Of a DNA stretch of 64,000 nt, positions 35,130-43,991 are shown in pieces. Numbering within the stretch: the stretch's first letter is position 1; the number at the start of each line of letters is the position of its first letter. The stretch lies in NCBI RefSeq assembly GCF_021216655.1, contig NZ_CP080437.1:2232001-2296000 (forward strand), given 5' to 3'. The notes beneath the pieces were generated by a model that did no database searches, had not been told where the DNA came from, and saw only the letters and a program-made list of their open reading frames with translations. Position numbers and translations under genes: made by a program. Source of the DNA: Clavibacter michiganensis (lineage in GTDB: Bacteria > Actinomycetota > Actinomycetes > Actinomycetales > Microbacteriaceae).

Positions 35130-36512
35130 ATGAGCCCGTTGCCCCCGCAGGTGCTGAGCCCACTCGACGGCCGCTACGCCCCCGTCGTCACCGAGCTCGG
35201 CGAGCACCTCTCGGAGGCGGGCCTCAACCGGGCGCGCATCCACGTCGAGATCGAGTGGCTCATCCACCTCACCGACCGGTCGCTCCTCTCCTCCTCGCCG
35301 TTCACGGACGCGCAGAAGGCGGCGCTGCGCGGGGTCGTCGCGGGCTTCGGCCAGGAGCAGATCGACGCGCTCGCCCGCGTCGAGGCCGTCACCCGGCACG
35401 ACGTGAAGGCCGTCGAGTACTTCGTGCGCGACCGCCTGGAGGAGCTCGGCCTCGCGCACGTCGCCGAGCTCACGCACTTCGCGTGCACGAGCGAGGACAT
35501 CAACAACCTCTCCTACGCGCTCGTCATCGACCGGGCCGTGCGCGAGGTCTGGCTCCCGAAGCTGGTCTCCGTCATCGGCGCGCTCCGCGAGCGGGCCCTC
35601 CTCTTCCGCGACGACGCCATGCTGTCGCGCACGCACGGGCAGCCGGCCACGCCCACGACGCTCGGCAAGGAGCTCGCGGTGTTCGTGCACCGGCTCGAGC
35701 GCCTGCGGGCCGACGTGGAGGACGTCGAGGTGCTCGGCAAGTTCAGCGGCGCCACGGGCACGTTCGCGGCGCACCTCGCCGCCGACGCGGACGTCGACTG
35801 GCCCGCCGAGTCCCGCGCGTTCGTCACGTCGCTCGGCCTCGTGTGGAACCCGCTCACCACGCAGATCGAGTCGCACGACTGGCAGGCGGAGCTCTACACG
35901 CGCATCGCCCACGTCAACCGGGTCCTGCACAACCTCTGCACGGACGTGTGGACCTATATCTCCATGGGCTACTTCCGGCAGATCCCCCAGGCGGGCGCCA
36001 CCGGGTCGTCGACGATGCCCCACAAGATCAACCCCATCCGGTTCGAGAACGCCGAGGCGAACCTCGAGCTGTCGGACGCGCTGCTCGACTCGCTGGCGTC
36101 CACGCTCGTCACGTCCCGGCTGCAGCGCGACCTCACGGACTCCACGACGCAGCGCAACGTCGGCGTCGCGCTCGGGCACTCGCTGCTGGCGCTCGACAAC
36201 ATCGGGCGCGGTCTCCTCGAGATCGACGTCGACCGGGCGCTGCTCGCGTCCGACCTCGACGCCAACTGGGAGATCCTCGGCGAGGCCATCCAGACGGTCA
36301 TCCGCGCCGAGATCGTCGCGGGGCGCAGCTCCATCAGCGACCCGTACGCGGTGCTCAAGGAGCTCACGCGCGGCAAGCGCGTGGGCCGCGACGAGATGCG
36401 GGCGTTCGTCTCCGGGCTCGACATCGGGGACCAGGCGAAGGCGCGACTGCTCGAGCTGACCCCGGCCGGGTACGCCGGCCTGGCGTCGCGGCTGGTCGAC
36501 CACATCCTCTGA
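35130..36512 (+). CDS. purB: Adenylosuccinate lyase
   Basis: This 460-aa fumarase/aspartase-superfamily enzyme cleaves adenylosuccinate and SAICAR in purine synthesis. Family features are YFVRDRLEELGL, HFACTSEDINNLSYA, SRTHGQPATPTTLGKELAVF and the signature GSSTMPHKINPIRFENAEAN. Length and layout match the E. coli-type enzyme (about 456 aa) rather than the shorter B. subtilis type. AGGAGATC precedes the ATG. A strong hairpin follows the stop. Confidence 0.98.
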   Translation: MSPLPPQVLSPLDGRYAPVVTELGEHLSEAGLNRARIHVEIEWLIHLTDRSLLSSSPFTDAQKAALRGVVAGFGQEQIDALARVEAVTRHDVKAVEYFVRDRLEELGLAHVAELTHFACTSEDINNLSYALVIDRAVREVWLPKLVSVIGALRERALLFRDDAMLSRTHGQPATPTTLGKELAVFVHRLERLRADVEDVEVLGKFSGATGTFAAHLAADADVDWPAESRAFVTSLGLVWNPLTTQIESHDWQAELYTRIAHVNRVLHNLCTDVWTYISMGYFRQIPQAGATGSSTMPHKINPIRFENAEANLELSDALLDSLASTLVTSRLQRDLTDSTTQRNVGVALGHSLLALDNIGRGLLEIDVDRALLASDLDANWEILGEAIQTVIRAEIVAGRSSISDPYAVLKELTRGKRVGRDEMRAFVSGLDIGDQAKARLLELTPAGYAGLASRLVDHIL

Positions 36513-36520
36513 GCCGGTCG

Positions 36521-36552
36521 GGCGGGACCCTCGCCGCGGCGAGGGTCCCGCC
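36521..36552. terminator. 14-bp hairpin between convergent genes
   Basis: Perfect arms at 36521-36534 and 36539-36552 flank a CGCG loop. It lies between purB (plus) and a small membrane-protein gene (minus), so it can serve both. Confidence 0.85.
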
Positions 36553-36570
36553 GGAACGGATCACGCTGGC

Positions 36571-36840
36571 TCAGTGCCGGGTCGGCCGATCCGGGTGGTC
36601 CTGCTCGTCCATGTCCTGCAGCTCGTCGCGGTTCGGCTTGAACGACAGGGCGAGCATCGCGAGCATCACGAGGGCGCCGATGAAGGCCACGCCCGTGAAC
36701 ACGACGACGACCGTCCAGCCCTGGGCGTCGGCGGGCCGAGTGCTGAGCCCCACGATGAGGCCCACGAACGCGGCGAGGGCCGCGGCGATGCCGAGCAGCT
36801 CGGCGGGGCGCATGCGGTCCTTGCGGATGTTGGAAGTCAC
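36571..36840 (-). CDS. Small membrane protein, two transmembrane segments
   Basis: This 89-aa protein starts at GTG 36840 (MTSNIRKDRMRPAELLG) and has two helices, roughly residues 12-32 and 42-66, followed by a charged tail FKPNRDELQDMDEQDHPDRP. It begins 2 nt after the stop of the DUF308-like gene, so the two form an operon. No family recognised; the open frame to 36912 belongs to the other gene's sequence. Confidence 0.75.
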   Translation of the reverse strand: MTSNIRKDRMRPAELLGIAAALAAFVGLIVGLSTRPADAQGWTVVVVFTGVAFIGALVMLAMLALSFKPNRDELQDMDEQDHPDRPTRH

Positions 36841-36842
36841 GG

Positions 36843-37517
36843 TCAGCTCGCGCTCTCGGTGGTCCGGGGGGCGTCCGCCGCGGAGGTCGCGGTGGGCGTG
36901 GAGGTGCCCCATTTCAAGCTCAGGGCGGCGATGACCAGGAAGACCCCGACGATCGCCGCGTAGGCGCCCAGGAGGCCGACGGCCACGACGGGCGCGGTGA
37001 GCTGGCCCTCGCGCTGCTCGACCCCGCCGTACTGGACGACGAGGTCCGGCGGCACCAGGAGGAAGGCGACGGCGAGCACGACGGTGAGCGCTCCGGCGGT
37101 GATCGCGTCGGTGGCGCCCGGCACGCGGCCGCGCGAGCGCAGGCCGGCGACGAGCTCCAGGAACCCGGTGACGACGGCCCAGACGCTGACGGCGTAGAGG
37201 AGGACGAGGACGCCCCCATCCCTGGCGAGCAGCGCCGCGACGCCGGCGACGACCGTGATCGCCCCCTGCGCGACGGCGCTCGTGCGGAGGCGGGCGGCGG
37301 GACCGCGGAGGGCCCGGGCGCCGAGGCCCGCGGTGATCAGGCCGGACAGGATCGCGAAGGCGCCGAACGCCACCAGGCCGAGGGACGGCGAGTGGTCGGT
37401 CGAGAAGGTGATGAACGCGGCGAGCGCGAGGGCGGGCAGTGCGCGCAGGAGGAGCACGGGCCAGTACGCCGCCCGGAACGTCAGCTCGTCCTCGGACACG
37501 GCAGCCTCTCTCTCCAT
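36843..37517 (-). CDS. DUF308/HdeD-like membrane protein
   Basis: This 224-aa protein has six transmembrane helices arranged as repeating pairs, as in the HdeD/DUF308 family: WPVLLLRALPALALAAFI, LGLVAFGAFAILSGLI, AVAQGAITVVAGVAAL, VLLYAVSVWAVVTGFLELV. HdeD proteins are linked to acid tolerance in enteric bacteria, but that role is not established here. ATG 37517 lies 7 nt after TAGGCT on the minus strand. Operon with the small membrane protein gene downstream. Confidence 0.8.
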   Translation of the reverse strand: MEREAAVSEDELTFRAAYWPVLLLRALPALALAAFITFSTDHSPSLGLVAFGAFAILSGLITAGLGARALRGPAARLRTSAVAQGAITVVAGVAALLARDGGVLVLLYAVSVWAVVTGFLELVAGLRSRGRVPGATDAITAGALTVVLAVAFLLVPPDLVVQYGGVEQREGQLTAPVVAVGLLGAYAAIVGVFLVIAALSLKWGTSTPTATSAADAPRTTESAS

Positions 37518-37605
37518 CCGGGCCAGCCTACTCGGTGGGTTCCTGGGCGGATGCTCGGCCTGGGCCCGCGATGGCGGCCCCGGCGAGCTGGCCTAGGCTC
37601 GACAC

Positions 37606-37722
37606 GTGACGAGTCCCCTCCCCCGTCTGGCCGCTGCGGCGGCCGGCGCGGTCGTCGGGCTCGCGGTCGTGTGCGCCGTGGGCGTGGCCTGCGGGATCGT
37701 CTACGCGAACCGGGCGTTCTGA
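37606..37722 (+). CDS. 38-aa single-pass membrane peptide
   Basis: A short frame from GTG 37606 to TGA 37722 encodes a hydrophobic peptide beginning VTSPLPRLAAAAAGAV and ending GIVYANRAF: a basic start, one transmembrane helix and a short polar end. It is preceded by TAGGCT (37594-37599) at exactly 6 nt, the same promoter-to-start geometry as proven-looking genes nearby. Size and isolation leave real doubt. Confidence 0.5.
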   Translation: MTSPLPRLAAAAAGAVVGLAVVCAVGVACGIVYANRAF

Positions 37723-37856
37723 GCCGCGGCGGCCCCGCGGCCGACGGCCCGGGATCCGCGGGTCGGGTCCGCCCGATCCGCGCCCGTCCGCCGCGCACCC
37801 GCGCAACCGGTGCCCCGCAACCTGCGAGGCGCGAACCGCAACCGAGAGGCCCCGCC

Positions 37857-38741
37857 GTGCCCCAGCCCGAGACCGCGCCGCGGCCCGCCTCCGAGAGCGG
37901 CCGGGCGACCGGCGGGTTCATCCCCGTCGACCGTGCCGTCGTCGCCGCCCCCGAGGGCGCCGCGGAGGCTCTCCTCCGACGCGATCGGCTGGCCCTCGGC
38001 ATCGACATCGGCGGCACGACGCTCAAGGCCGGGATCGTCGACGTGACCACGGGGATCCGGCTCACCGAGCGCATGACCGTGGCGAAGCCCGTCGGCGGTG
38101 AGCCCGAGGACATCGCGGACGTGATCGCCGAGATCGTGCTGGAGCTGACGCCCGACGAGGACCTGCCCGTGGGCGTCGGCGTGCCCGGCATCGTGCGAGA
38201 CGGCATCGTGCGCTCCTCCGCGCACATCTCCGACCGCTGGCTCGGCATGGACGCGCGCACCGCGATCCGCGAGCGCAGCGGGATCGACGTCCTCACCGTC
38301 AACGACGCCGACGCAGCCGGGGTGGCGGAGCTCGAGTACGGCGTGCTGCAGGGCCGCGGCGGCCTGGTGATCCTCACGACGCTCGGCACCGGCATCGGCA
38401 CGGCGCTGCTGCACGACGGCACGCTCATCCCGAACAGCGAGCTCGGCCACGTCCACATCGACGGCGGCGACTACGAGATGCAGGCCGCGTTCTCCGCCGT
38501 CCGGCGCGAGGGGCTGACGTTCGAGGCGTGGGCGGCGCGACTGGAGCGGTACTACCGGCACCTCGAGTCGATCATGTCGCCCGACCTCATCGTGGTGGGC
38601 GGCGCGGCCGCGCACGAGTTCGCGCGCTTCTCGGCGTTCCTGCACCTCGACACCGAGATCATCGCGGCCAGCCGGGGCAACGACGCCGGGCTGGTCGGCG
38701 CGGCGCTGCTCGCGCACCGGGCGGGCGTCGCGCCCGACTGA
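37857..38741 (+). CDS. ppgK: Polyphosphate glucokinase
   Basis: This 294-aa ROK-fold kinase phosphorylates glucose using polyphosphate (or ATP). The phosphate-binding motif LGIDIGGTTLKAGIVDVTTG and the glucose-binding GVGVPGIV, NDADAAGVAE and TTLGTGIGTAL segments are clear. The polyphosphate-type signature NSELGHVHIDGGDYE is also present. GTG 37857 is preferred with GAGAGG upstream; about 45 residues precede the first beta strand. Actinobacteria typically rely on this enzyme as their glucokinase. Confidence 0.95.
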   Translation: MPQPETAPRPASESGRATGGFIPVDRAVVAAPEGAAEALLRRDRLALGIDIGGTTLKAGIVDVTTGIRLTERMTVAKPVGGEPEDIADVIAEIVLELTPDEDLPVGVGVPGIVRDGIVRSSAHISDRWLGMDARTAIRERSGIDVLTVNDADAAGVAELEYGVLQGRGGLVILTTLGTGIGTALLHDGTLIPNSELGHVHIDGGDYEMQAAFSAVRREGLTFEAWAARLERYYRHLESIMSPDLIVVGGAAAHEFARFSAFLHLDTEIIAASRGNDAGLVGAALLAHRAGVAPD

Positions 38742-38767
38742 TCCGGCGCCGCGGCGTCCGATCGGGT

Positions 38768-38791
38768 CCGCCGCGGCCGCGGCCGCGGCGG
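38768..38791. terminator. 24-bp perfect GC palindrome after ppgK
   Basis: A perfect 24-bp palindrome built of CCGCGG/GGCCGC units lies 27 nt after the ppgK stop and 41 nt before the glycerate kinase start. It may end ppgK transcription, although its simple GC composition means chance is possible. Confidence 0.5.
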
Positions 38792-38831
38792 TCCGCTGCG
38801 TGGCTCCGACCACGTCCGGCAGACTGGCGTC

Positions 38832-39947
38832 ATGAGCACCGCCGCTCCCCGCACGCTGCGCGTCGTCATGTCCCCCGACTCGCTCACCGGATCCGCCACC
38901 GCCGTCGAGGCCGCCGAGGCCCTCCGCCGCGGCTGGCTCCGCGCACGACCCGGCGACGACGTGGTGATCGCGCCCATGGCCGACGGCGGGCAGGGCACCA
39001 TCGACGTGCTCGCGGCCGCCATCCCGGGAGCGCGCCGCGTGCCCGTCCGCGTCCCCGGACCCGACGACCGGCCCGTCGACGCGCGCTGGCTCCTGCTGCC
39101 CGACGGCACGGGCGTGGTCGAGGTCGCCTCGACGAGCGGCATCACGCTGCTGGATCCGCTCCGACCGCTCACCGCCCACACCCGCGGCTTCGGCCGCGCG
39201 ATCCGGGCGGCGCTCGACTCCGGCGTCCCGCGCCTGCTCCTCGCGCTCGGCGGCAGCTCGTCCACGGACGGCGGCATGGGCGCGCTCCGCGAGCTCGGGG
39301 CGCGGGCCCTCCGCGCGGACGGATCCCCGGTGGGCGACGGCGGCGTCGCGCTCGCGGACGTCGCGACGGTCGACCTCACCGGGCTCCGGGCGCTCCCGGC
39401 GGGCGGAGCGCTGATCCTCGGCGACGTCACCGCTCCCCTCACCGGGCCCGCCGGCGCCGCCGCCGTCTACGGCCCGCAGAAGGGCGCGACGCCCGCGGAC
39501 GTGGGCGCTCTCGGCGCGGGCCTCGCCCACCTCGCCGGCCTGCTCCAGGTGGATCCGGCCACCCCGGGTGCGGGCGCGGCGGGCGGCACCGCGGCCGGCC
39601 TCGTCGCGTGGGGCGCGGTCGTGGGATCCGGATCCGCCGGCGTGGCCGACGCGATCGGCCTGGCCGGGCTCGTCGCGGACGCCGACGTCGTGCTCACGGG
39701 CGAGGGCCGCTTCGACGCGCAGTCGAGGACGGGCAAGGTCGCCTCGCACGTGCTCGACCTGGCGAGGGCGCACGGGACCGCGGCGATCATGGTGGCCGGC
39801 GCCATCGCCGCCCCCACCGACGGGTTCGCGGCCGCGCGCTCCCTCACCGACCTCGCCGGATCCGTCGCCGCCGCGCGCGCGGACGCCGTCACCTGGCTCG
39901 AGCGCGCCGCGGAGGACCTGGCGCGCGGGCAGGAGTGGCGCGACTGA
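38832..39947 (+). CDS. Glycerate kinase (type I, GlxK-like)
   Basis: This 371-aa glycerate 2-kinase family protein carries VVMSPDSLTGSATAVEAAEAL at the start (the DSFK-like motif), APMADGGQGTID, GGSSSTDGGMGALRELG and GEGRFDAQSRTGKVASHV. It phosphorylates glycerate to 2- or 3-phosphoglycerate. ATG 38832 is 6 nt after CAGACT (38820-38825). It is convergent with the glycosyltransferase gene 16 nt downstream. Confidence 0.93.
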   Translation: MSTAAPRTLRVVMSPDSLTGSATAVEAAEALRRGWLRARPGDDVVIAPMADGGQGTIDVLAAAIPGARRVPVRVPGPDDRPVDARWLLLPDGTGVVEVASTSGITLLDPLRPLTAHTRGFGRAIRAALDSGVPRLLLALGGSSSTDGGMGALRELGARALRADGSPVGDGGVALADVATVDLTGLRALPAGGALILGDVTAPLTGPAGAAAVYGPQKGATPADVGALGAGLAHLAGLLQVDPATPGAGAAGGTAAGLVAWGAVVGSGSAGVADAIGLAGLVADADVVLTGEGRFDAQSRTGKVASHVLDLARAHGTAAIMVAGAIAAPTDGFAAARSLTDLAGSVAAARADAVTWLERAAEDLARGQEWRD

Positions 39948-39963
39948 GGCGGATCCGGCCGGC

Positions 39964-41190
39964 TCAGTCCCGAGCGCCCGCGCCCGGTTCCGCGCCCCCC
40001 GCGCCACCCGACGTGCCCCGCTCCCGCAGCGCCCGGTACTCCTCCGCCACGTCCGCCGCCGCGACGTCCCACGTGCGCCTGGCCGCGTACGCCCGGGCCG
40101 ACGCCGAGAGCCGCGCGAGGGCGGGCCGGTCGGCGAGCAGGTCGCGGATCGCCCGGGCCCAGTCGGCGGGATCCCGCGTCGGCACGAACACGCCGCTCAC
40201 GCCGTCCCGCACCGAGTCGACCAGTCCCTCCGTCCGCGCCGCGACGACGGGCGTGCCGCACGCGGCGGCCTCGAGCGCCACGAGCCCGTAGGTCTCGGCC
40301 GCCGACGGCATGAGCGCGAGGTGCGCGCCGGCGAGGACGCGGGCGGTGGCCGCCCGGTCGAGCGCGCCCGCGAAGAGGACGTCGTCCTCGAGGCCGAGCG
40401 ACCGCACGAGCGCGTGCAGGCTCGCCGCGTACGCGTCCCGGCCGGGTGAGACCCCGCCGGCGATCACGAGCAGGGGCCGGGTCGCGGGATCCAGCAGGGC
40501 GAGGGCTCGCAGCGCGACGTCCTGGCCCTTGAGCGGCTGGATCCGCCCGAGCAGCACGATCCGCACCCGCCCCCCGCCGTCGCGGCCCGACGGCTCCCGT
40601 AGGAACGCCTCCTCCACGCCAGGCGCCACGACGTGCACCGCGGCGGGATCCGCGTCGTAGGCCTCCACGAGCAGCCGCTTCTCCGACTCCGCGGACGCGA
40701 CCACGAGGTCCGACGCGCGCACGAGCCGCCCCTCGTCCGCGAGCCGCGAGGCGGGCTCCGGGGTGTCCCCCGCCACGAGTCGGCGGTTCTTGCCCGCGGA
40801 CACCGAGTGCAGCGTCAGCACGTGCGGCACGCCCCATGCGCGCGCGACCGGCAGCGCGGCGACGGCCGACAGCCAGTAGTGCGCGTGCACGACGTCCGCC
40901 GGCGGCAGCGCGGCGAGCGCCGCGGCGAAGGCGTCCGTGATCCCGGGCAGCTCCTCCTTCGCGAGCGGGCCGACCGGCCCCGCCCGGAGCGCCCGCAGCT
41001 CGACGCCCGGCGCGACGGGGAGCACGGCCGGGTCGGCCGGATCCGTGGCGCGCGTGATCAGCTGCACCTCGTGCCCCTGCCGTCCGAGGCTCCGCGCGAG
41101 CTCCAGCAGGTAGACGTTGAGCCCACCTGCGTCGCCGGTGCTGGGTGTCTGGATCGGCGACGTGTGCAGCGAGACGAACGCGATCCTCAT
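39964..41190 (-). CDS. GT4 family glycosyltransferase, MshA-like
   Basis: This 408-aa GT-B fold glycosyltransferase has an N-terminal acceptor half starting MRIAFVSLHTSP with TGDAGGLNVYLLELAR, and a C-terminal donor half with LLGRIQPLKGQDVALRAL and the nucleotide-sugar motif PSAAETYGLVALEAAACG. The N-terminus closely resembles MshA, the D-inositol-3-phosphate GlcNAc transferase that starts mycothiol synthesis, so that is the best guess. It is slightly shorter than most MshA proteins and not linked to other msh genes. ATG 41190 is 7 nt after TAGGAT on the minus strand. Confidence 0.85.
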   Translation of the reverse strand: MRIAFVSLHTSPIQTPSTGDAGGLNVYLLELARSLGRQGHEVQLITRATDPADPAVLPVAPGVELRALRAGPVGPLAKEELPGITDAFAAALAALPPADVVHAHYWLSAVAALPVARAWGVPHVLTLHSVSAGKNRRLVAGDTPEPASRLADEGRLVRASDLVVASAESEKRLLVEAYDADPAAVHVVAPGVEEAFLREPSGRDGGGRVRIVLLGRIQPLKGQDVALRALALLDPATRPLLVIAGGVSPGRDAYAASLHALVRSLGLEDDVLFAGALDRAATARVLAGAHLALMPSAAETYGLVALEAAACGTPVVAARTEGLVDSVRDGVSGVFVPTRDPADWARAIRDLLADRPALARLSASARAYAARRTWDVAAADVAEEYRALRERGTSGGAGGAEPGAGARD

Positions 41191-41358
41191 GCGCCCGATC
41201 CTACGAGCGGCTCCGCGCGCACGCCCTGTCCGGACGGCGACGCCGTGCGGACCCCGGAGGTGCCGCGCGCCCGGATCGGCGACAATGGACGGATGCGGTC
41301 GCCCGTCCGCAACCCGTCCACCCTCCCTCGCCCGGGGAGGACCCGTCTGGAGGCCCGC

Positions 41359-41748
41359 ATGACGCGACCTGCCGGCCCCGCGACCATGCAGATCGGCGAG
41401 CTCGCCGAGCGCACCGGCATGTCCCACCGCACGCTCCGCCACTACGACGAGACCGGCCTCCTGCGCCCGTCCGGCCGCTCGGACGGGGGCTTCCGCCTCT
41501 ACACGGCCGACGACCTGGAGCGCCTCCTCCTCATCCGCCGGATGAAGCCGCTCGGCTTCTCGCTCGAGGAGATGGTGCGCCTGCTCGAGGTCACGGACGC
41601 CCTCGACGCCGCCGGGCCCGGCGACGACGTGGCCTCCCTGCGCGCGGACCTCGCCGCCTTCGTCGCCGACGCGGAGGAGCGGCGTCGCCGCCTGGCCGAG
41701 CACCTCGCCATGGCCGACGAGTTCCTCGACCGCCTCCGGGCCCGCTGA
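41359..41748 (+). CDS. MerR family transcriptional regulator
   Basis: This 129-aa MerR-type regulator begins with a short leader, then MQIGELAERTGMSHRTLRHYDETGLL, RLYTADDLERLLLIRRMKPLGFSLEEM, and an effector-domain coiled coil ending EFLDRLRAR. It lacks cysteines for metal sensing. ATG 41359 has GGAGG 5 nt upstream. An in-frame ATG at 41293 lies 6 nt after GACAAT (41281-41286), which would give a 151-aa leaderless product; the GGAGG choice gives a normal MerR N-terminus. Target unknown. Confidence 0.85.
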   Translation: MTRPAGPATMQIGELAERTGMSHRTLRHYDETGLLRPSGRSDGGFRLYTADDLERLLLIRRMKPLGFSLEEMVRLLEVTDALDAAGPGDDVASLRADLAAFVADAEERRRRLAEHLAMADEFLDRLRAR

Positions 41749-41796
41749 CCCGACCGCGCGCATCCCTCGCCCGACACCGCCTCGTACCATGGGGAG

Positions 41797-43422
41797 GTGT
41801 CGACCATCACCCCTCCCCGCGCGCCCGCCTCGGCCTCCGCCTCTCCCGTGCTGCGCGAGGCGTCCCGCCGTCGCACCTTCGCCGTCATCTCCCACCCCGA
41901 CGCGGGCAAGTCCACGCTCACGGAGGCGCTGCTGCTGCACGCGCACGCCATCGGATCCGCGGGTGCGGTGCACGGCAAGCAGGGCCGCAAGTCCACGGTC
42001 TCCGACTGGATGGACATGGAGAAGGAGCGCGGCATCTCGGTGAGCTCCGCCGCGATCCAGTTCACCCACCGCGACACCGTCATGAACGTCGTCGACACCC
42101 CCGGCCACGCCGACTTCTCCGAGGACACCTACCGCGTCCTCTCCGCGGTGGACGCCGCGATCATGCTCGTCGACGCATCCCGCGGCCTCGAGACCCAGAC
42201 CATGAAGCTGTTCGAGGTGTGCCGCCAGCGCCGCATCCCGATCATCACCGTCATCAACAAGTGGGACCGCCCCGGCCGCGAGCCGCTCGACCTCATGGAC
42301 GAGATCAAGGAGCGCACGGGTCTCCTCCCCACGCCGCTCACGTGGCCCGTCGGTGAGTCCGGCGCGTTCTTCGGCGTCGTCGACCGCTCCACCGGCGAGT
42401 GCGTGCACTTCACGCGCACCGCGGGCGGCGCGAGCATCGCCCCCGAGACGCGCATGTCGCCCGACGAGGCGCTGGCCGCGGCCGGATCCGCGTGGACGAA
42501 CGCCGTCGAGGAGAGCGAGCTCCTGCACGAGGAGGGCCAGGACCACGACGAGGAGTCGTTCCTCGCCCGCCGCACGACGCCCGTGCTCTTCGCGGCCGCG
42601 GTCCTCAACTTCGGCGTGACCCACATCCTCGACGCGCTCGACGCCATCGCCCCGGCCGCGCAGCCGCGTCCCGACGAGCAGGACCGCACGCGTCCCGTCG
42701 AGGAGGACTTCTCCGGCTTCGTCTTCAAGGTGCAGTCCGGGATGAACACCGCGCACCGCGACCGCCTCGCCTTCATGCGGATCTGCTCGGGCGTCTTCCA
42801 CCGCGGCATGACCGTCACGCACGCCCAGACCGGGCGCCCCTTCGTCACCAAGTACGCGCAGCAGCTCTTCGGCCGCGAGCGCTCCACCGTCGACGACGCC
42901 TACCCGGGCGACGTCGTCGGCCTCGTGAACGCGTCGAACATCCGCGTGGGCGACACGCTGTTCGACGGCGCACCCGTCACCTTCCCGCGCCTCCCCCAGT
43001 TCGCGCCCGAGCTCTTCCGCGTCGTCCGTTCCAAGGACACGAGCACGCACAAGCAGTTCCGCAAGGGCATCGAGCAGCTGGATCACGAGGGCGTCATCCA
43101 GGTGATGCGCTCCGACCTCCGTGGCGACCAGGCCCCGGTTCTCGGCGCGGTCGGCCCCATGCAGTTCGAGGTCGTCGTCGAGCGCATGACGAACGAGTTC
43201 CGCGCCCCGCTGCGCATGGAGCCGCTCGAGTACCAGGTGGCCCGGATCACCGACGCCGCCTCCGCGCCGGCCCTCGCGAAGACCATCGGCGTCGAGGTGC
43301 TGGTCCGATCCGACGGCACCCACATCGCCCTCATCACCACCCCGTGGCGCCTCAAGGCGATCCAGCGCGACAGCCCCGAGCTCACCCTCGTCGACGCGGC
43401 GACGGCACTCCCCGACGCGTGA
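41797..43422 (+). CDS. prfC: Peptide chain release factor 3
   Basis: This 541-aa translational GTPase recycles RF1/RF2. G-domain motifs are SHPDAGKST (G1), the switch/G2 block ending GISVSSAAIQF, DTPGHADFSEDTYR (G3) and NKWDRPGREP (G4), followed by domain II/III sequences typical of PrfC (VFKVQSGMNTAHRDRLAFMRI). The start is GTG 41797, 6 nt after TACCAT (41785-41790). The only purine-rich sequence upstream directly abuts the start, so translation of a leaderless mRNA is likely. Confidence 0.95.
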   Translation: MSTITPPRAPASASASPVLREASRRRTFAVISHPDAGKSTLTEALLLHAHAIGSAGAVHGKQGRKSTVSDWMDMEKERGISVSSAAIQFTHRDTVMNVVDTPGHADFSEDTYRVLSAVDAAIMLVDASRGLETQTMKLFEVCRQRRIPIITVINKWDRPGREPLDLMDEIKERTGLLPTPLTWPVGESGAFFGVVDRSTGECVHFTRTAGGASIAPETRMSPDEALAAAGSAWTNAVEESELLHEEGQDHDEESFLARRTTPVLFAAAVLNFGVTHILDALDAIAPAAQPRPDEQDRTRPVEEDFSGFVFKVQSGMNTAHRDRLAFMRICSGVFHRGMTVTHAQTGRPFVTKYAQQLFGRERSTVDDAYPGDVVGLVNASNIRVGDTLFDGAPVTFPRLPQFAPELFRVVRSKDTSTHKQFRKGIEQLDHEGVIQVMRSDLRGDQAPVLGAVGPMQFEVVVERMTNEFRAPLRMEPLEYQVARITDAASAPALAKTIGVEVLVRSDGTHIALITTPWRLKAIQRDSPELTLVDAATALPDA

Positions 43423-43438
43423 TGTCGGGGATCCGCGC

Positions 43439-43882
43439 GTGACCACCCAGACCGGTCACGGTGCGGGGCCGGCCGCGCCACGCGCTGTTCCCGCGCACGA
43501 TGCCCCGCGAACCGCGGCAGCGTCCGGGGACCCCGAGGTCACCGACGCCGCGCCATGGGACGCATCCTCGCTCCCCGTGCGCGGACCATCCATCGACGAC
43601 GAGACCCGCTGCGTCCACTACGGCACAGCGCTCGACATCGTCGCCCTCCGCGCCCCGTGCTGCGACGCGTGGTACCCGTGCCACCTCTGCCATGCAGCCG
43701 TCGCCGATCACCCGCTCGAGGTGATCCCCCGCTCCGAGCACCACCTGCCGGCCGCTCTCTGCGGCATCTGCCGCGCCACCATGAGCGTGCCCGAGTACCT
43801 GGCGGCGGACTCCTGCCCGAGCTGCGGCGCCGCCTTCAACCCGGGCTGCGCCCTGCACGCCCACCTGTACTTCGCACCCTGA
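43439..43882 (+). CDS. CHY-type zinc-finger protein
   Basis: This 147-aa protein has a disordered Ala/Pro-rich N-terminal third and a CHY zinc-finger domain from about residue 57. Visible metal residues include CVHY, APCCDAWYPCHLCH, SEHHLPAALCGIC and SCPSCGAAFNPGC. The domain binds three zinc ions in homologues; it resembles yeast Hot13-type small proteins. GTG 43439 lies 16 nt after the prfC stop, so it may be co-transcribed. Role unknown. Confidence 0.85.
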   Translation: MTTQTGHGAGPAAPRAVPAHDAPRTAAASGDPEVTDAAPWDASSLPVRGPSIDDETRCVHYGTALDIVALRAPCCDAWYPCHLCHAAVADHPLEVIPRSEHHLPAALCGICRATMSVPEYLAADSCPSCGAAFNPGCALHAHLYFAP

Positions 43883-43903
43883 TCGGGCCCAGCCGCAGCC
43901 CAC

Positions 43904-43922
43904 CCGCTGCCCCGAGCAGCGG
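43904..43922. terminator. 7-bp hairpin between convergent CHY and dnaB genes
   Basis: CCGCTGC and GCAGCGG (43904-43910, 43916-43922) pair around CCCGA in the 109-bp gap between the convergent zinc-finger gene and dnaB. It is a plausible bidirectional terminator, modest in strength. Confidence 0.45.
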
Positions 43923-43991
43923 CTCGCCGCATGCCGCCGGCTCCCGGACCGGCTGCCCGCGACCCACGTCGGCGGTGTCGATCTGGTGCGG

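Noticed and set aside
32859-36503. 1214-aa minus-strand open frame
   Set aside because: Only the part from 34133 is a gene; the rest is the antisense shadow of purB and the phosphatase gene.
39964-43446. 1160-aa minus-strand open frame
   Set aside because: The glycosyltransferase starts at 41190; upstream is antisense to prfC and merR.
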